This document shows positions 50,706-63,869 of a stretch of DNA of 64,000 bases, one piece after another (positions within the stretch are counted from its first letter, which is position 1; each line of letters opens with the position of its first letter). The stretch is from Ichthyophthirius multifiliis (lineage: Eukaryota; Ciliophora; Oligohymenophorea; Hymenostomatida). A program made the translations under genes and the position numbers. The DNA is taken from positions 239,349-303,348 of the forward strand of contig NW_004085988.1 of the NCBI RefSeq assembly GCF_000220395.1. Reading direction: 5' to 3'. The notes below the pieces were generated by a model that was not told the origin of the DNA, did no database searches, and saw only the letters and a list, made by a program, of their open reading frames with translations.

Positions 50706-52477
50706 TCATTTTTTATTAAAAATATATTTTAATTTATTATTATTCTTTAAATTTTTAAGAATTTCATATCTACTTATTGGAGAATTAAAATTTTATTAAT
50801 CAAACTAAAATCTAATATTCTCTAATTTTGTTTCAGGTTATGTAATAAAATCAAATTTCTCATTTTTCATATCCTTATTAATGTCTTCATATTCTTTGGC
50901 TTTTTTTAGCTTTATTACATATTAATTCTATTATTTATTTAAAATTACATAAACTTCATTCTATTTGTTTTAGAAGAAGGTAAATTATCTTCTTCTTCTT
51001 CTGGAACTTCAATCATTAACTATTTATTTTTATATTTTTCTATCTGTTTGCTAAATATACCACCGTCTATAAAATCTAACTCCATGTTTTTTAATTTATA
51101 TCCAGATTATTGATTAAATTATTAATCACTGCCACTTATATTCATATTAGAAATTTAAATTTAGTTTAATTTGCTAAAATTATTATTATCTGATAAGTTA
51201 TAAGGCTTAATTTCACCTAATTCTTCTAAAAATATTTATTTATTTAAAATTTTAAGCCTTTATTAATTATCTCTGTATTATATTTTGTTCATTTCCAAAA
51301 ACTATTTTTAGTATTAACTTATATTTCTAACATCATACATCTGCAATATAATATAAAAATAAATTTCAAAATTATTGTATTGATTACATAAGTTAAAAAT
51401 ATTAAAAAAGGTATTAATTTATATAATTCTTCGTCATCAAAATCATTAAAAAAGGAAAGTATAAGAATTGCATTTGCAGGTTAAAACATAAAAGAAGTTT
51501 CTGAGTTCTTTTTTATTTATAAATATTTATAATTTTGTTACAAAATATTAATTAAATTTAAAATAATAAAATTTATTTCAAATATTATTTTTTAAAGTTT
51601 TAATAAAATACTTTAATATACATCAATAATAACTATATCTTTTAACTTTCTTTATAATTTAGATAAATCCTTAACAAAACGATTATTATGAAAAGTGCAA
51701 TTTTCTCTAAAAAGCCTCATTGATGTAATATTATTTTTATCTATTATATCAATTACTGGTGAAGCATACTTAATTATTTTTTAAATAATGCCAATTTTTA
51801 TTTAATTTTTATATAAATGTACTTCAGCAAGACTTGCTGTAAATATAATTATTTCATAATATTAACTCATTTTCTCTAAAAAAAAATCACAACCTGGTCT
51901 TTTTTTAACATAAACAATAAATGGTATTTACTAAATAACAATCTATTTATTTTTCATAATTTTAATTTTATAATATATTTCTATAGATTACATTTAATTA
52001 AAAATCATAATTATCAATATGATCAAATGAGCTATGAACTAATGTTTCATCTAAGTCTAAAACTAATGTTTTTTTGTCCTTTTTTTAAAAAAATATGATA
52101 TAAAAGTTATTTGTTTTAATAAAAAAATAAATATTTTCACTTTATAAAAAGATGTTTAAGGTTTTATTATTTATGGAAGATTTGTTTATAAAGGATTTTA
52201 CTTAAATTAGTTATTCTATTAATTTTAATTTGCTATGATTTGATTATTTTCAATATCTTATTTTTAATTTTTGAGTTAAGATTACTATTAATTTTAATAT
52301 TATTATTGCTCTTCGTCATCTTCTTCTTCTTCATATTCTAAATAATATTAACTTTTTAAAAAATTTTCATTCTAAATCTTTTTTTTATGTTAGTATTTTT
52401 TACTTCCAATTAAAAATGCAATCACAAATGCATTTAATCAAACTAAATTATTTTTATTTTATATTTTTAATTTCCAT
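50706..52477 (-). CDS. SCP/CTD-type HAD phosphatase
   Basis: This protein Ser/Thr phosphatase has the family nucleophile motif 'KTLVLDLDETLVHSSFDH' (near 52040-52090), followed by 'VYVKKRPGCDFFLEKMSQYY', 'EIIIFTASLAEV', 'RENCTFHNNRFVKDLSKL' and 'DIVIIDNSETSFMFQPANA', with the C-terminal block 'DFDDEELYKLIPFL' typical of the CTDSP/Nem1 group. The N-terminal 100 or so residues are acidic and Q/N-rich ('YLEYEEEEDDEEQQQ'). After the phosphatase domain a tail not found in animal SCPs continues ('YDVRNISQYQKQFLEMNK', 'NMELDFIDGGIFSKQIEK') and ends in TGA. About four introns are GT...AG. One-base shifts are needed at A-runs near 52400 and 50905. It is the better preserved relative of the gene at 5194-6533. 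Confidence 0.85.
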
Positions 52478-52874
52478 TTTTTGATTTAGATTCAGTATAA
52501 TTATATAATTAATTACTATAATAAAATTAAAAATAAATACGTGAAATTATAATATATATTTAAAAATTATATTACTTTTTAATCGATATATATATATAAT
52601 ATACATTTTTTGTAAAATACGTCAAAACTAATATTTAATTGAAAACTAATAAAAATATTTTAAATTTAAATACATATCAAAACTTGATTTATAGAAATAT
52701 AATTTAAATAATATTTTATTTATTTATTCATTTTATTTTATTTTATATATTTTATATACATTTAAATAATAAAACCAATAAAATGGTTGATTAATTATAA
52801 TAAAATTAAAAAATATTCATAAAATTTAACTTATAAAATCAATAAATTTAAAAGGATAATTAGATTGCAATAAA
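52478..52874. other. Divergent intergenic region
   Basis: About 400 A/T-rich bases lie between two divergent starts. No distinct element is seen. Confidence 0.55.
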
Positions 52875-54418
52875 ATGTTTTAAACATATACAATCAATTT
52901 CAAATCCAATAATTAATATACAAGAATGTTTTTAACCAAAAAGATTGTTGTAAAATAAATGCATTTTCGTACAAATTACTTAAAAAACAAAGAAAGAGAA
53001 ATTAAATCTATAGAAGATATGCGGATTATAAATACTGCCAAAAAATTAGTTATAGATAGAGATAATAATAGTACAGTTACTTACAAAAAATAAAAAATAT
53101 AAATAAATAAAAAAGTAATTAAAATTAAATTTTAAATTTATTCTTCATTTAGCAATTTTTTAAAAAATAGAAAAACAGTCATATTCATCATAAAAAAGTA
53201 AATCTTAAAAGACTATAAAATATTAAAAGTAAAAAAAATAAAATTATGTAATAAATACGCCTCGTAGCTAATGTTGTGCATTAAGTGCTTCTTCTTAGTG
53301 TTCGAAAAATTCTTAAAATTAACAAAAATCAAATTAAAACTCTTTTTCAAAGTATTTTTAATTTTATGTAATTTTTATTAATTTTTGTTAAGTATTTAAT
53401 AGTTTTCTTTATAAAGTTACAGAAGAAAATTAAGCTGTTAATAAGATTTTAGCTTAGATTGGATTAATAAAGTAATATTTTAAAAAATTGTAATAGTAAA
53501 AAATTATGTGAAAATCTCCATAAAAAAATGATAAAAATTTTATAAAGAAAACAAGAAAAATAATAAATCAAAGAATATTAATTTTTTTAAAAGTAAGTTA
53601 AATAATAAATGTATGGAATATTTTCTAAATAGTGGCGTGAATTTTAAAACTTAAAAAAATAAAATATATAGAAATAATAATAATATTATAAACAAATAAT
53701 AAAAAAAACTGATGAAAACATTAGATCTTAAAGTAACATTGATCAACTAATTAGAAATTCAATATGTTTGCACAAATGTAAAAAAATAAATTTTTAAGTT
53801 TATTTATTTATAAATTAAAAAGAATAATTATAAAAAGAATAAGAAGAGCAAAACCAAAAATAATAAAAACTACTTTAATTACTTGGTTAAAAAAAAGAGT
53901 TAGATGAATTAGTAAGAATCAGAAATTCAGCAAATATTAAAAATTAAAAAAGTATTAACTCTAAGAATTATCCTTGGGGATTTAATCAATAAAATTTGAA
54001 TAACTAAATATAAACATAAAAAATAAAAAAAGTTAAAATAAATTAAAATTAAATGATTGATTTAAAAGAATTATTTAGCAAAAATAAATAATTATTTAAA
54101 AAAAAATAAGTTGAAAATGATGTTAATAGTTTGAAAAATAAATAAATAATATAAGAATAAAATCAATCATAATAAAAGAAAGGAGAGAAGAAAATTAATT
54201 AAGAAGAATTTAATAAATAAACAGAATAAAGATATAAAAAAATTCTATAAGAAAAAACTTAAAAGGCTCAATTATTATTTTTAAAAAAATAAGAAATAAA
54301 ATAAAAGTTAGAATTACTAGAAATGAAAAGCAAATGTAATTTAAAAAAATCTAAAAAAAAAATGTTTAATCCCTCAAAAGAAGATATATAAAATGCTTTT
54401 GCATTATTAAAAGAGTGA
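52875..54418 (+). CDS. Basic coiled-coil protein, unknown
   Basis: The frame begins 'MFQTYTINFKSNNQYTR' (alternatives are the later ATGs at 'MFLTKKIVV' or 'MRIINTAKKL'). Two introns appear likely (~53115-53155 and ~53355-53420), the first followed by 'RLVANVVHQVLLLSVRKIL' and the second by 'TEENQAVNKILAQIGLI'. From about 53490 one unbroken frame of ~300 codons runs to TGA: 'MYGIFSKQWREFQNLKKQ', 'KELDELVRIRNSANIK', 'KLELLEMKSKCNLKKSKKK', 'NPSKEDIQNAFALLKE'. It is K/Q/E-rich and mostly helical. I do not recognise the family. The junction at about 53475-53500 needs either a third intron or a one-base change. Confidence 0.6.
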
Positions 54419-54913
54419 TATTTTTATTTTTAGATAATTTAACTCATGATAAATAAAATATATATTTTACTGTAATTTTTTACAAATCATTTTTTAAAAA
54501 ATTAATTTAAATAAAATTTATTTTCAATGGATTTTAGTTTTTATTAATTTTATTTATGTGATTAAATTTAATTTTGTTTGTAAAGATGATATTTCTTAAT
54601 AATATAAATCATAAATAATAAATATTATAAATTAAAAAGTTATGTATTTATATTATTTAATTTATTATATAATTATTGTTTTTATTTTTAAATATTATTT
54701 TTTTAGATTTATAAGTAGTTTTTATTTAACTTAATATCAAAAATAAATTTTAAAAAGGTTAATAATTGATATTTTGTAAATAAATTTTTTATTATTTTTT
54801 TATTTATATATAAATATATTAATTTTAAAATTGCTTTTACTCTTAATATAGTTTTTACATTATTTTATATAATCTTTAATAAAATACAATTTATTTTTTA
54901 ACTTATTTAAAGT
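54419..54913. other. Convergent intergenic region
   Basis: About 495 A/T-rich bases contain nothing recognisable. Confidence 0.55.
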
Positions 54914-56657
54914 TCATTCTTATATATTTTCTTATGCTTTTTTAACAATATTCTCATCCCATATATCTGCCATTTTACTTCTCACTCTTTAAACAAACAT
55001 TCTTATAATCTTTTATCACATTATAAATATAAAATATTTATTTATATTTTAATAATTTTATTACTGTGTCATCATCATTATTTTAATTTTGATTTTCTTC
55101 TAATATTAAATTCCATTATAAAATTAAAGTTTAGAAAAATACTTGGGTAGGTATAATTAGGCTATATTAAAAAAATCATTTAAATAAATTTATAATAAAC
55201 TAATTTTTTTTAAATACCTTTCATTCCATTTGCTTCCAAAGCTTTACTTAACTTTTTCTAAAAAATCAGAGAACTGAATCTAAATATTAAAATTATTTCT
55301 TTTTAAAATTTTATAACCACAAAAATATATATATAATAATTATTTTATCTTACATTATTATAATTATTGGATTTGAATAGTATATATGTTTCCATAAGCT
55401 AATTATAAAATTCTTATGCTGGTTACAAGAATCTTATTTTCATGTTATTTGCATATTCTTATATATTATTATAATTTAATTCTATAATATTTGTAACAAA
55501 TCCTCTAGCTACTGACCATTTTTTTTCAGTATTTGAAACTATATTTTGAACATAATTTTAAGCAAATTTTACCACTGCACCATTTAATGCTTTTTCAGCA
55601 GTAGTTGAAATTTTTCTCAATATTACTGGTCCTTGTTTTTCTTCATATTAATTATTATTATTTTATTTGGCCTCTTCTTGTGAACTTGATTCATTCAAAG
55701 ATAATTCTTTCATTTTTTCAAGTAAAAATTCTTCATTATTAATATTTTTTTAAAGTTTGTAAACGCTCTAAATTAGCTTTCATTCATTTCTATATGATTA
55801 GGCTATTTCTGTCTTTAGTTTCCGAAATATCCTGTTATTTTTTAAGAGACACACATAATAGGTTTTATTATTCTATAATTATATATTTGTAGAATTATAA
55901 TTATATTAAATATCGTATTTTTATTTACTTTTATGTATAATCATCTAAAACTTATTTAAATGAATCAGATCTTTATCGATTTTTTAAAGGATTTCGCAAA
56001 ATATAATTCCATGTTTCAATAGCACTCAAAAAAATCCTTATAAAACTGGTTTATAAGTCATTTCATCTTTACAAAATATAAAAAATTAAATTATATAATT
56101 AAAAATTTATATTTTTTAAAACCTATTTTTTCATTGACTATAAAATATTAAAATTTTTAACTAAATTTTTCAAGATTTTCTTTTTCCTAATTCATAGTGA
56201 AATTTATTTCTTATAGATTATTTTGATAAGTTTCATTTTATTGCTAATCTTCTTCCATTTTACATTTTGTTTATTCTATAACAAACTCTCTTCTCATTTA
56301 TAACCATATTTCTAATAATACCTCAAAAACTATTTAATTATCTAAATATATTCTTTATCCATTTTCGTATTCTTTATAAATCATTTAATTTGCATATAAA
56401 ACCCAATCTGGTCCTAAATAATGCTAAAGCTTTGTTATAAATCTACGATATTTCAAATATTCTGCATCTTAATTATCAAAAAGCTTAAATGATGAATAAT
56501 AATATGTTAAATTAAATTAATTTTATTAATCTTCTTGATTTTAACCATTTTCTTAAAAAAATTAATCAGAACATCTGTTTATAATAATTTATTCATTATT
56601 TATGCTATTATAGTTTTTTTTAATTTATTACTTTTCAAAATTTATTTCCTCATCCAT
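54914..56657 (-). CDS. Conserved-looking helical protein, unknown
   Basis: The first exon, from 'MDEEINFEKQQIKKNY', is unbroken and complex: 'LTYYYSSFKLFDNQDAEYLK', 'RRFITKLQHYLGPDWVLYAN', 'YENGQRIYLDNQIVFEVLLE' and 'EIWLQMRREFVIEQTKCKME'. Later exons give 'SAIETWNYILRNPLKNRQRS', 'RKISTTAEKALNGAVVKFAQ', 'EKKWSVARGFVTNIIELNYN' and 'IRFLQPAQEFYNQLMETYIL'. The end is 'SKMADIWDENIVKKAQENIQ' then TGA. Introns lie at ~56080-56135, ~55865-55930, ~55290-55350 and ~55150-55215. A one-base change in a T-run near 56030 is needed. The fold looks all-helical with amphipathic segments. I cannot assign a family, but the composition marks a real, constrained gene. Confidence 0.65.
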
Positions 56658-57658
56658 TTTTATTTTTATTATTTTTTTTTATTTCTTTTTTTTTTTTGAT
56701 TTTAATAATTATTTTTGTTTTTTTATTAAAGTTAATTTATTACTATAATTATTTAAAACAAAGAAAATTATAAACATATTTGGCAATATATTAGGACTAT
56801 TAATCAATAAAAAAGAATACGCAATATTATCTTACGTATTTTTTTTAAAGTGAAATTATTATATATAATATATTTATATGAAAAATAAAGAAAAAATTAA
56901 TTTAAAATTATAATATGAATATATTTTATAAATAAAACTTAATATTTTAAAAGAATATGTGAACTAATAAAATAAGGTGAAATAAAAAATAAAGACATAT
57001 ATTTCTATTTTAATATTTTAAAAAACTAAATTAATATAAATATATTTTATCTAATATTATATTGTAATATTATTATTTTTATTTTAATATATAAAATAAT
57101 TATTTTTTATGAATATTATTATATTTAAAAATAGTTTCTTATAATTTTCTCATTAATTTTTTTATTTATAAATTTTATTTAAAATATGATATAATATTTT
57201 TATAAATAACTTAAGTAAATGATATTTAATATTTAAAATTTATTTATCTTAAAGCAAAAAATAAATGTTCGTAAATCACTTATAAAATTAATAATATAAA
57301 TAAAAAAATATAAATAAAAGAAAAATGAATAAATTTATAAAATTTATAACATTATTTTACTAAAAAATTATAAAATTTAATTAAAATAAATGTTTATTAT
57401 ATTATAATTCTTAAACATTTTATAATTATGTTGTCTTTTATATATTTTATATTTAGTTATTATTTATTTAATTGATTAAAAAATTATTAGTAATATAAAT
57501 TAAATAATTTTATTTATTTCTTTATTAAACAAAATATTTAGATAATTAGATTATTTTTTAGTAGTATTTAATATTTATTAAATATATTTAAATATAATAT
57601 AAGCTTCTTTTAATTAAAATAATATATTTATTATAAAATAATTTAGCTTGATAAAATT
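56658..57658. other. Divergent intergenic region, no gene seen
   Basis: About 1 kb of A/T-rich DNA lies between divergent starts. No coding frame, RNA gene or repeat array is seen. Confidence 0.55.
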
Positions 57659-59676
57659 ATGATTGAAATAACATAAGATAATCACAAAAAGCAAATTTTG
57701 GAACCTATACTTGATTTTAAGAATAGTGTAGTATGTTAAGACTAAAATTAAAGCAGATAACTATTGTAATTTTTAGACTCTAAATCTTCAATAAGTTTTA
57801 AGCAAAACCAATTTGGAATTTCTTTATTTCCCAAATCAAATGTAAAAGTATCTTTTAAATAAAGAAATGAAAAAGATGATGACGACTTATTCAACGAGAT
57901 ATTAAAATAAGGCAAAAAAAATATATAAAATACTAATTTGAAATTTGAAAGCACTTTATTTTAAAAAAATTAAATGAATTAATAAAGTAAAAAAACTAAT
58001 TACAGTGTTTTTAGGAACTTTCTACTCTAAAAAAATAATAAATAAATACTAAAAGAACATAATTTGAAGACTTAGATCCTACAAAATATACAATATAGTA
58101 ATATAGTGAGAAAACTTTCTAAAGAAATCCTTTAATTAATAAAAATATAATACTAAAAGAATATTCAAAAATAGAAAAAAATAATATATTGTTACCATAA
58201 AGTTAATTTTTTTAAATACTATGTCCTGTTTGTTATTAAAATTTAGAAAAAAGCAATGAGTAAATATTTCAGCAAAATGGTTTTAACAACCTGTATTTTT
58301 CTATTGGAAAATTTGCATGTTTTTGTAAAGGTGGAATATTAAATTGGAAGTAGTTTGTTTAAAGACTAAATTAAATGCATTTCGAAGGTATAATAAAGGA
58401 AGAAATTATATAATTTTGGTTTAAGTATTTAGTTTGGAAGTTATCACATTTAAATATTCTATGTATCGAGTCTCTTTATTTTCATATCGAATACCGAGTT
58501 TATTTAAATAAAAATCATTAATTTTAAAGTTTTCTTTAAAAAATTAATGACAATATCTTTTTAAGAGCGGTTTTGAGAATAGGAGAGATTTTTAATGAAT
58601 AAAAATTTTCATTAATTGAACTTACTGACACTTGGGAATCTATTTACATTTATATAAATAAAAAGTAAAGCACTTAAAATGATCTTCTTTTTTTATAACT
58701 TCTTAGTAAAAACATACTTATTTAATTTTAAAAAGTTCGGATCACAAACATGCAAAGGTTAATAATTTAAAATATACCTTTTTTAAAGGAGAAGAAACTT
58801 TATGTTGTACCTTTTAATTCTTTTTAAAAAAGTCATGTTGATAAAAAAATAGGTTATCTAAATAAACCATTTATGAGAACTTTAAAAAGTTTAAAAACTT
58901 AAGGAGGTTTGATTCCTAGTTTGGATTTGTAAATTATTAAGAAATACCCTTTGTTAATTTAGTATTATAAAAAAGAAAAAAAAAAAATATGCTATTATGA
59001 TAAGTTTACAAAATCTTTCATAAATACAAATTGTGAAAACAAAGAGTTTGCTTATGCAAAATTTTTAGTTTGTGATTCTTACTTAATTTATGATTCTAGC
59101 ATAAAAATCGAAGATTTTCCTTGTGCAGAATTATATATTTAATGTATAGATGAATAATTTTACAGTTAGATAAGCTGCGGTAGCAGAATTAGAGTTGTTA
59201 ACAGTGAAATTTACGGATGTAACTAAAATGATTTTTATATTAAAAAGTATAAATTATATATTAAATGTATAAAAAATAACATTTAGATAGAAAGATATTA
59301 TTTGCTTAAATCAGAAATGGTTAAAAGTAAGTAATTTTACAATAATTATTTAAAAAATTATATAAACAATTTAAATTTGGAAGACGTAAATTAAATTTTA
59401 GACACTATTTTTTTTCATGCTGTTGAATTTAATATAAGAATTTAATTTCTTAAATAAAAAATATTCAAAAAATTAATTATTGGATATGTAAGTTTTTAAA
59501 ATTCCAAATTTATTTGCAAAATATATACACATGATAATTTTTTTTCAAAGTTAATTATGAATATCAAAATTTAATAAAATATCGAATTCATAAATGTAAT
59601 ATTATCTAAAATTATATCGAATGAAAAAATAATTATTTTTAAAACTAGTTATAATACATTTATTAATATTTTATGA
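57659..59676 (+). CDS. BRCA2: BRCA2-type DNA-binding-domain protein
   Basis: The C-terminal two-thirds follows the BRCA2 DNA-binding domain. The helical domain shows 'IIQFWFKYLVWKLSHLNIL' and 'LYFHIEYRVYLN', comparable to the NHYRWIVWKLA and LQLKYRY blocks of BRCA2. OB1 shows 'FLRAVLRIGEIF' and 'SLIELTDTWESIYIYINKK' (BRCA2: IIELTDGWYxVKAxLD), then 'TQGGLIPSLDLQIIKKYPLL' (GGxVxxVDVxIxRxYP). Later segments 'QISCGSRIRVVNSEIYGC' and 'IIGYVSFQNSKFICKIY' fit OB2/OB3. BRCA2 loads RAD51 onto ssDNA in homologous recombination and meiosis. No introns are evident. The N-terminal ~190 residues ('MIEITQDNHKKQILEPIL' on) may hold degenerate BRC-like RAD51-binding motifs, but none is clear. At about 670 residues it is far shorter than animal BRCA2. 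One frame change sits at the A-run near 58035. Confidence 0.75.
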
Positions 59677-60884
59677 ATATTTTATAATTAATTTTTATAT
59701 GAAATAGATGTATTTATTAATATATAAAAAATATTATTACATATATATTGAATTAATTTATTATAAATTTATGTAAATATATTATTTATAAAATAAAATT
59801 CTATAATTATTATAAATTTATATTATTGTTGTTGTAACAATTAAATTTTTTTATTTAAATTCATTTAACTATCCAAAATAATTTTGCATTTATACAAATA
59901 TTATTAATTTTCTTATAAATTAAAAACTAATATTTTAAGATTTATAATTTTTAATATTTTTTATTAAATTAAAAATAAAATTAATATTATTGAACATATT
60001 ATATTAATATTAATGAATATTATATTATTTTCTTTTTTGAGCTTAAGATATTTCTAATATTTTATTTATTGAAATAATATTTTAATATTGTATTTAACTA
60101 ATATAAATAAATCATAAAGTTAGATGAATTTTCTTTATTCAAATAAACATTTGATTATTTTCAACTTTATATTATAATAATATTATATAATTTTTTAAAA
60201 TATCAAAAAAACTTTAAATATTATATTCATTTTTTTTTCTTAAACGAGCATAAAAAAATAATTTTATCTTTTTATAAAATTTTGTTTAGTTTGGTTTTTC
60301 TATTTAAAATTAAATAAAAAAAATACAATTACATTTATAAAAATATAATTAATATTAAAAATTTTGAAAAATTTATAATGTTATTTTTTTAAGTAATGTG
60401 TTTAAATTAGCCAAATTTAATAGCATTTTTGATTATTTTATTTATATTTTTATTAAAAATAAATAAAATGAGGATTTAAAATATCCAATTTTTAAAGTAT
60501 TTTTTTCAAGATATTTGATTTAAATGATTATGTGTATTCTCAGTTATTTAATCAAATTAATTTTAAATAATAAATATATTAACTAATATTCTTAAATATA
60601 AAAAACAATTTGAGAAATATATAATTAATTAAAATTATTAATATCTAAATAAAATAATTTATTAATATATAATTGATATATTTACAAGTATTCTTTATAT
60701 TTCTTTTTTTAGTTTAGTATGTATTTGTTAATAATTTATTCACTATTAATAAATTTAGATTAAAATGAATGCAAATACTTTTTTCAATAATTATTTTTAA
60801 ATTATTTAAAATAAAAATTAAAAGACTGAAAAAAGAAGAAAAAATTAATTATTAAAAAAACTAAAAAAATATATAATACAAAAA
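59677..60884. other. Intergenic region between tandem genes
   Basis: About 1.2 kb of A/T-rich DNA contains no recognisable gene, RNA or repeat. Confidence 0.55.
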
Positions 60885-63122
60885 ATGAATGATAATTTAA
60901 ACATCCCAATAAAACAAAAAAATAATTTATTTTCAGATTCTACATTAGATACTGTCACTTAGCGTTATATTAATTCAAAGTATCAATTAGCTGATGAGGA
61001 TTAAAATTTAGAAAACATGGATTTACGAAACATGTGTGAAACAGTATAAATTATATAAGATAAATTTAAAATTAATCACAATATAGGTAGTAGATGAATT
61101 AGAAACATTAGAAAAAGGAGCTGCATATGACTATTTAAAAGTAGAAAAAGAGATGAATTAATTAGATTTTGAAATAGAAAAAACAGATAATATATTAGGA
61201 GAATTGGAAGGGGTATTATTAAATTTTCGTGATCATTTAAATGAAATAAAAAGTCAAATGACTGTTTTATAAGAAAGATCTTTGAAAATGAATACTTCTT
61301 TAACAAACAGAAAAAATTTATAAAAGTTATTAAACAATTTTATGGATTAAGTAGTTTTAGATCCAAAATTAATAGATGCAATAAATTCATAACCAATCGA
61401 TAAAAATTATGTATGGCATATAAAAAACCTTTGTCAAAAACTAGAATATTTATAAAATACTTAATTACCAGATTCTACAGCAATAAAGGAATTAGGTAAA
61501 TATTTTTAAATTATATTTTTATATAAAGAAAATAAGAACCTGAATTAAACAAGTTAAAAAATAAGGCATGTGGAAGAATAAGAGATTTTTTATTGGAGAA
61601 AATTACTAACCTGAAAAAGCCAATGACAAATGTAGGAAGTCAATAAATAAATGTGCTTTTAGATTATAGAGTATTTACTGATTTTTTAAAGATTCATTAT
61701 TAAGAAATTTATACAGAATTATGCATTTATTATACTGAAACTATGTCCAAATTATATCTACTACTTTCTAAGAAAAATATTTAAGAAGCATAAAAGTGCA
61801 TGGCTGATTTATATTCAAAAAATGATACACTAGTTAGTGATAATGTTTCTAATATTAGAAATTAGTTAGTAACAAAAAGGTTAAATATTAGCTAAGGCAA
61901 GAATAAGTCTATATTCGATATTATGGGTAGAGATGCAATATTAAATACTGAAAAAATGCAAGAAGATTGCTATTTTTATTTAACTTCACAAAAAAATAAT
62001 GAGAAGTTTACAATCGAATAAATTTTTAGGAGTATGTGCAAATTAATCATAAATACAGTAATAAGTGAAACTAGTTTTGTGAATTAATTTTTTAATTTAG
62101 AAACAGAATAACATATAAAAATTTTTAAAACAATATTTTCTGCTACATTTAATTATATGTTTGATTTTCTTCGAAATACACTTTCTAATACATTTGATTG
62201 CGTTGGAGTTATTTTGATAATTTTAATAAATGAATATTATTAAAAGGAGTGTGCAAATTTATAAAACGATATTTTAGAATATTTTTTTAATAATATAAGT
62301 ATGATGGCATGGCCAAGATTCCTTAAAATTTATGAAGGTCATTTAAAAAGTATAGAAGAAAAAAATATTAAGGTATATAAAAGTGTAGAAAAATAATTAG
62401 GATTTAAAATTATAGCCTAGAGATATGTTGATTTGTAATTATCATTTTATTGTCTATATACTTATTTCGGAGAAAATTAAATGCTCAGTAATAGAATAGA
62501 ATAACTTAGAAATGAATACGTTAAATTGATTAAGAAAAGTGGAGAAGAGATTGGAAAAGGATTAGAAAGAAACACTTATATGCTTATTGTCTTAGATTTT
62601 ATTTAGACAAAATTTAATGAATGCAAAATTCAGAAAAATTTAAAAGAATTTTAAGACGATTTAACTAAATTAGAAAAAGAAACAAATCTTTATATTAGTG
62701 AATTTATAAACATTTTCTTAAAAGACCTTTTTGGAGATTTAATTGATTTTGTCAAATAAAATGCTAAGGAGGAAACTGAAGCTCAAATGAAAAGCATGGG
62801 AGAAGTATTCTATGAATAATAAATTAATAATTAAAATAATAAAATAATTAATCCTTAAGATAATGCGAAACTTATTTAAAATATTTGCACTGATTTTAAC
62901 TTTTATTGGAATAAAAGAATTGATATTTTTAAAGCTGAATGCGAAAAACTTTTTTAAGGAAATATAATCTTAAAAAAAATACTTAAAAAATTTCTTAATA
63001 TTTTCATTACTTATTATGGAACATACTTCTAATATGCAAAAAACAATTTTCCTAATTAAGCAAACAGTTTAATTAAAACACATGAAATCATGAGAGAAAT
63101 TTAAAAAGCTTATAATATTTGA
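60885..63122 (+). CDS. VPS52: VPS52, GARP/EARP tethering complex subunit
   Basis: VPS52 joins VPS51, 53 and 54 (or syndetin) to tether endosome-derived vesicles at the trans-Golgi network. The protein has about 720 residues, close to the human length. The diagnostic N-terminal coiled-coil region is 'NILGELEGVLLNFRDHLNEI', 'MTVLQERSLKMNTSLTNRKN', 'FMDQVVLDPKLIDAINSQPI'. After an intron comes 'PELNKLKNKACGRIRDFLLE', then 'KPMTNVGSQQINVLLDYRVF', 'FLKIHYQEIYTELCIYYTET' and 'DCVGVILIILINEYYQ', 'MMAWPRFLKIYEGHL'. Two short GT...AG introns (~61044-61087 and ~61496-61537) restore an unbroken frame ending in TGA. The start 'MNDNLNIPIKQKNNLF' is the first ATG. The match is end to end. Confidence 0.93.
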
Positions 63123-63869
63123 ATAAATTTTTTTGAATGATATATTTATTTATTTTTTTATACAAAATTTAATAATTTTTTATTAGCAACAAATTTTCAT
63201 ATTTAAAATAAAAATAAGATAAAAAATATATAGATATAAAAATTATTATATTTATTAGACATAAAAAAATTGTATTTTAAAATAAATTATTATATATTAA
63301 TTAAAATATATAAATATTTTTTTTGTTTAGTTATGTTTTATTTTATTATAAAATTTTACTACGGCAATATATAGTCTCATTAGAATTCTAATATAAAATA
63401 TTTAAATAATATAAATAATTTAAAAATAAATTATATTTATATTATATTATTAAAAAATTATTTTAAAATATATATATATATATATATAATTTTTTTATAG
63501 ATTTTAAATTTTATAAATTAAATCTCTCTATATCTTTATATAAAATGCTTTTATGAATATATATTTATATGTCCTTAAATTTTTATTTTTAAAAATATAA
63601 TATAATTTTTAAAAATTATAATTATAAATATGGGACATTTAGTTTAATATAATTCTGATTAACATAAATAAATTAGAAAAAAATATTATTTTTTCTATTT
63701 TAAACTATGACCTTATTGCATTAATATTGTCAAACTATTAGTTTTTTTTATAGATTTTAAAATAAATAAATAGTTAAATTTGAAATTCAAGATAAATAGT
63801 AGCTTGATAATATAGAAATATGATTATATATATATATATATAAATACAAATATAAATAATTATATTTTT
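63123..63869. other. Convergent intergenic region with TA runs
   Basis: About 750 A/T-rich bases lie between the VPS52 stop and the end of the EF-hand gene. TA dinucleotide runs lie at about 63471-63489 and 63823-63842. No gene is seen. Confidence 0.6.

Noticed and set aside
58230-58330. 'LYFSIGKFACF' as a BRC repeat of the BRCA2-type protein
   Set aside because: Only a loose resemblance to the FxTAxGK core; the Thr-Ala pair is missing and it overlaps the start of the helical domain.
61076-61306. A minus-strand hydrophobic frame
   Set aside because: It is the reverse of the VPS52 coiled-coil exon, which matches its family end to end.
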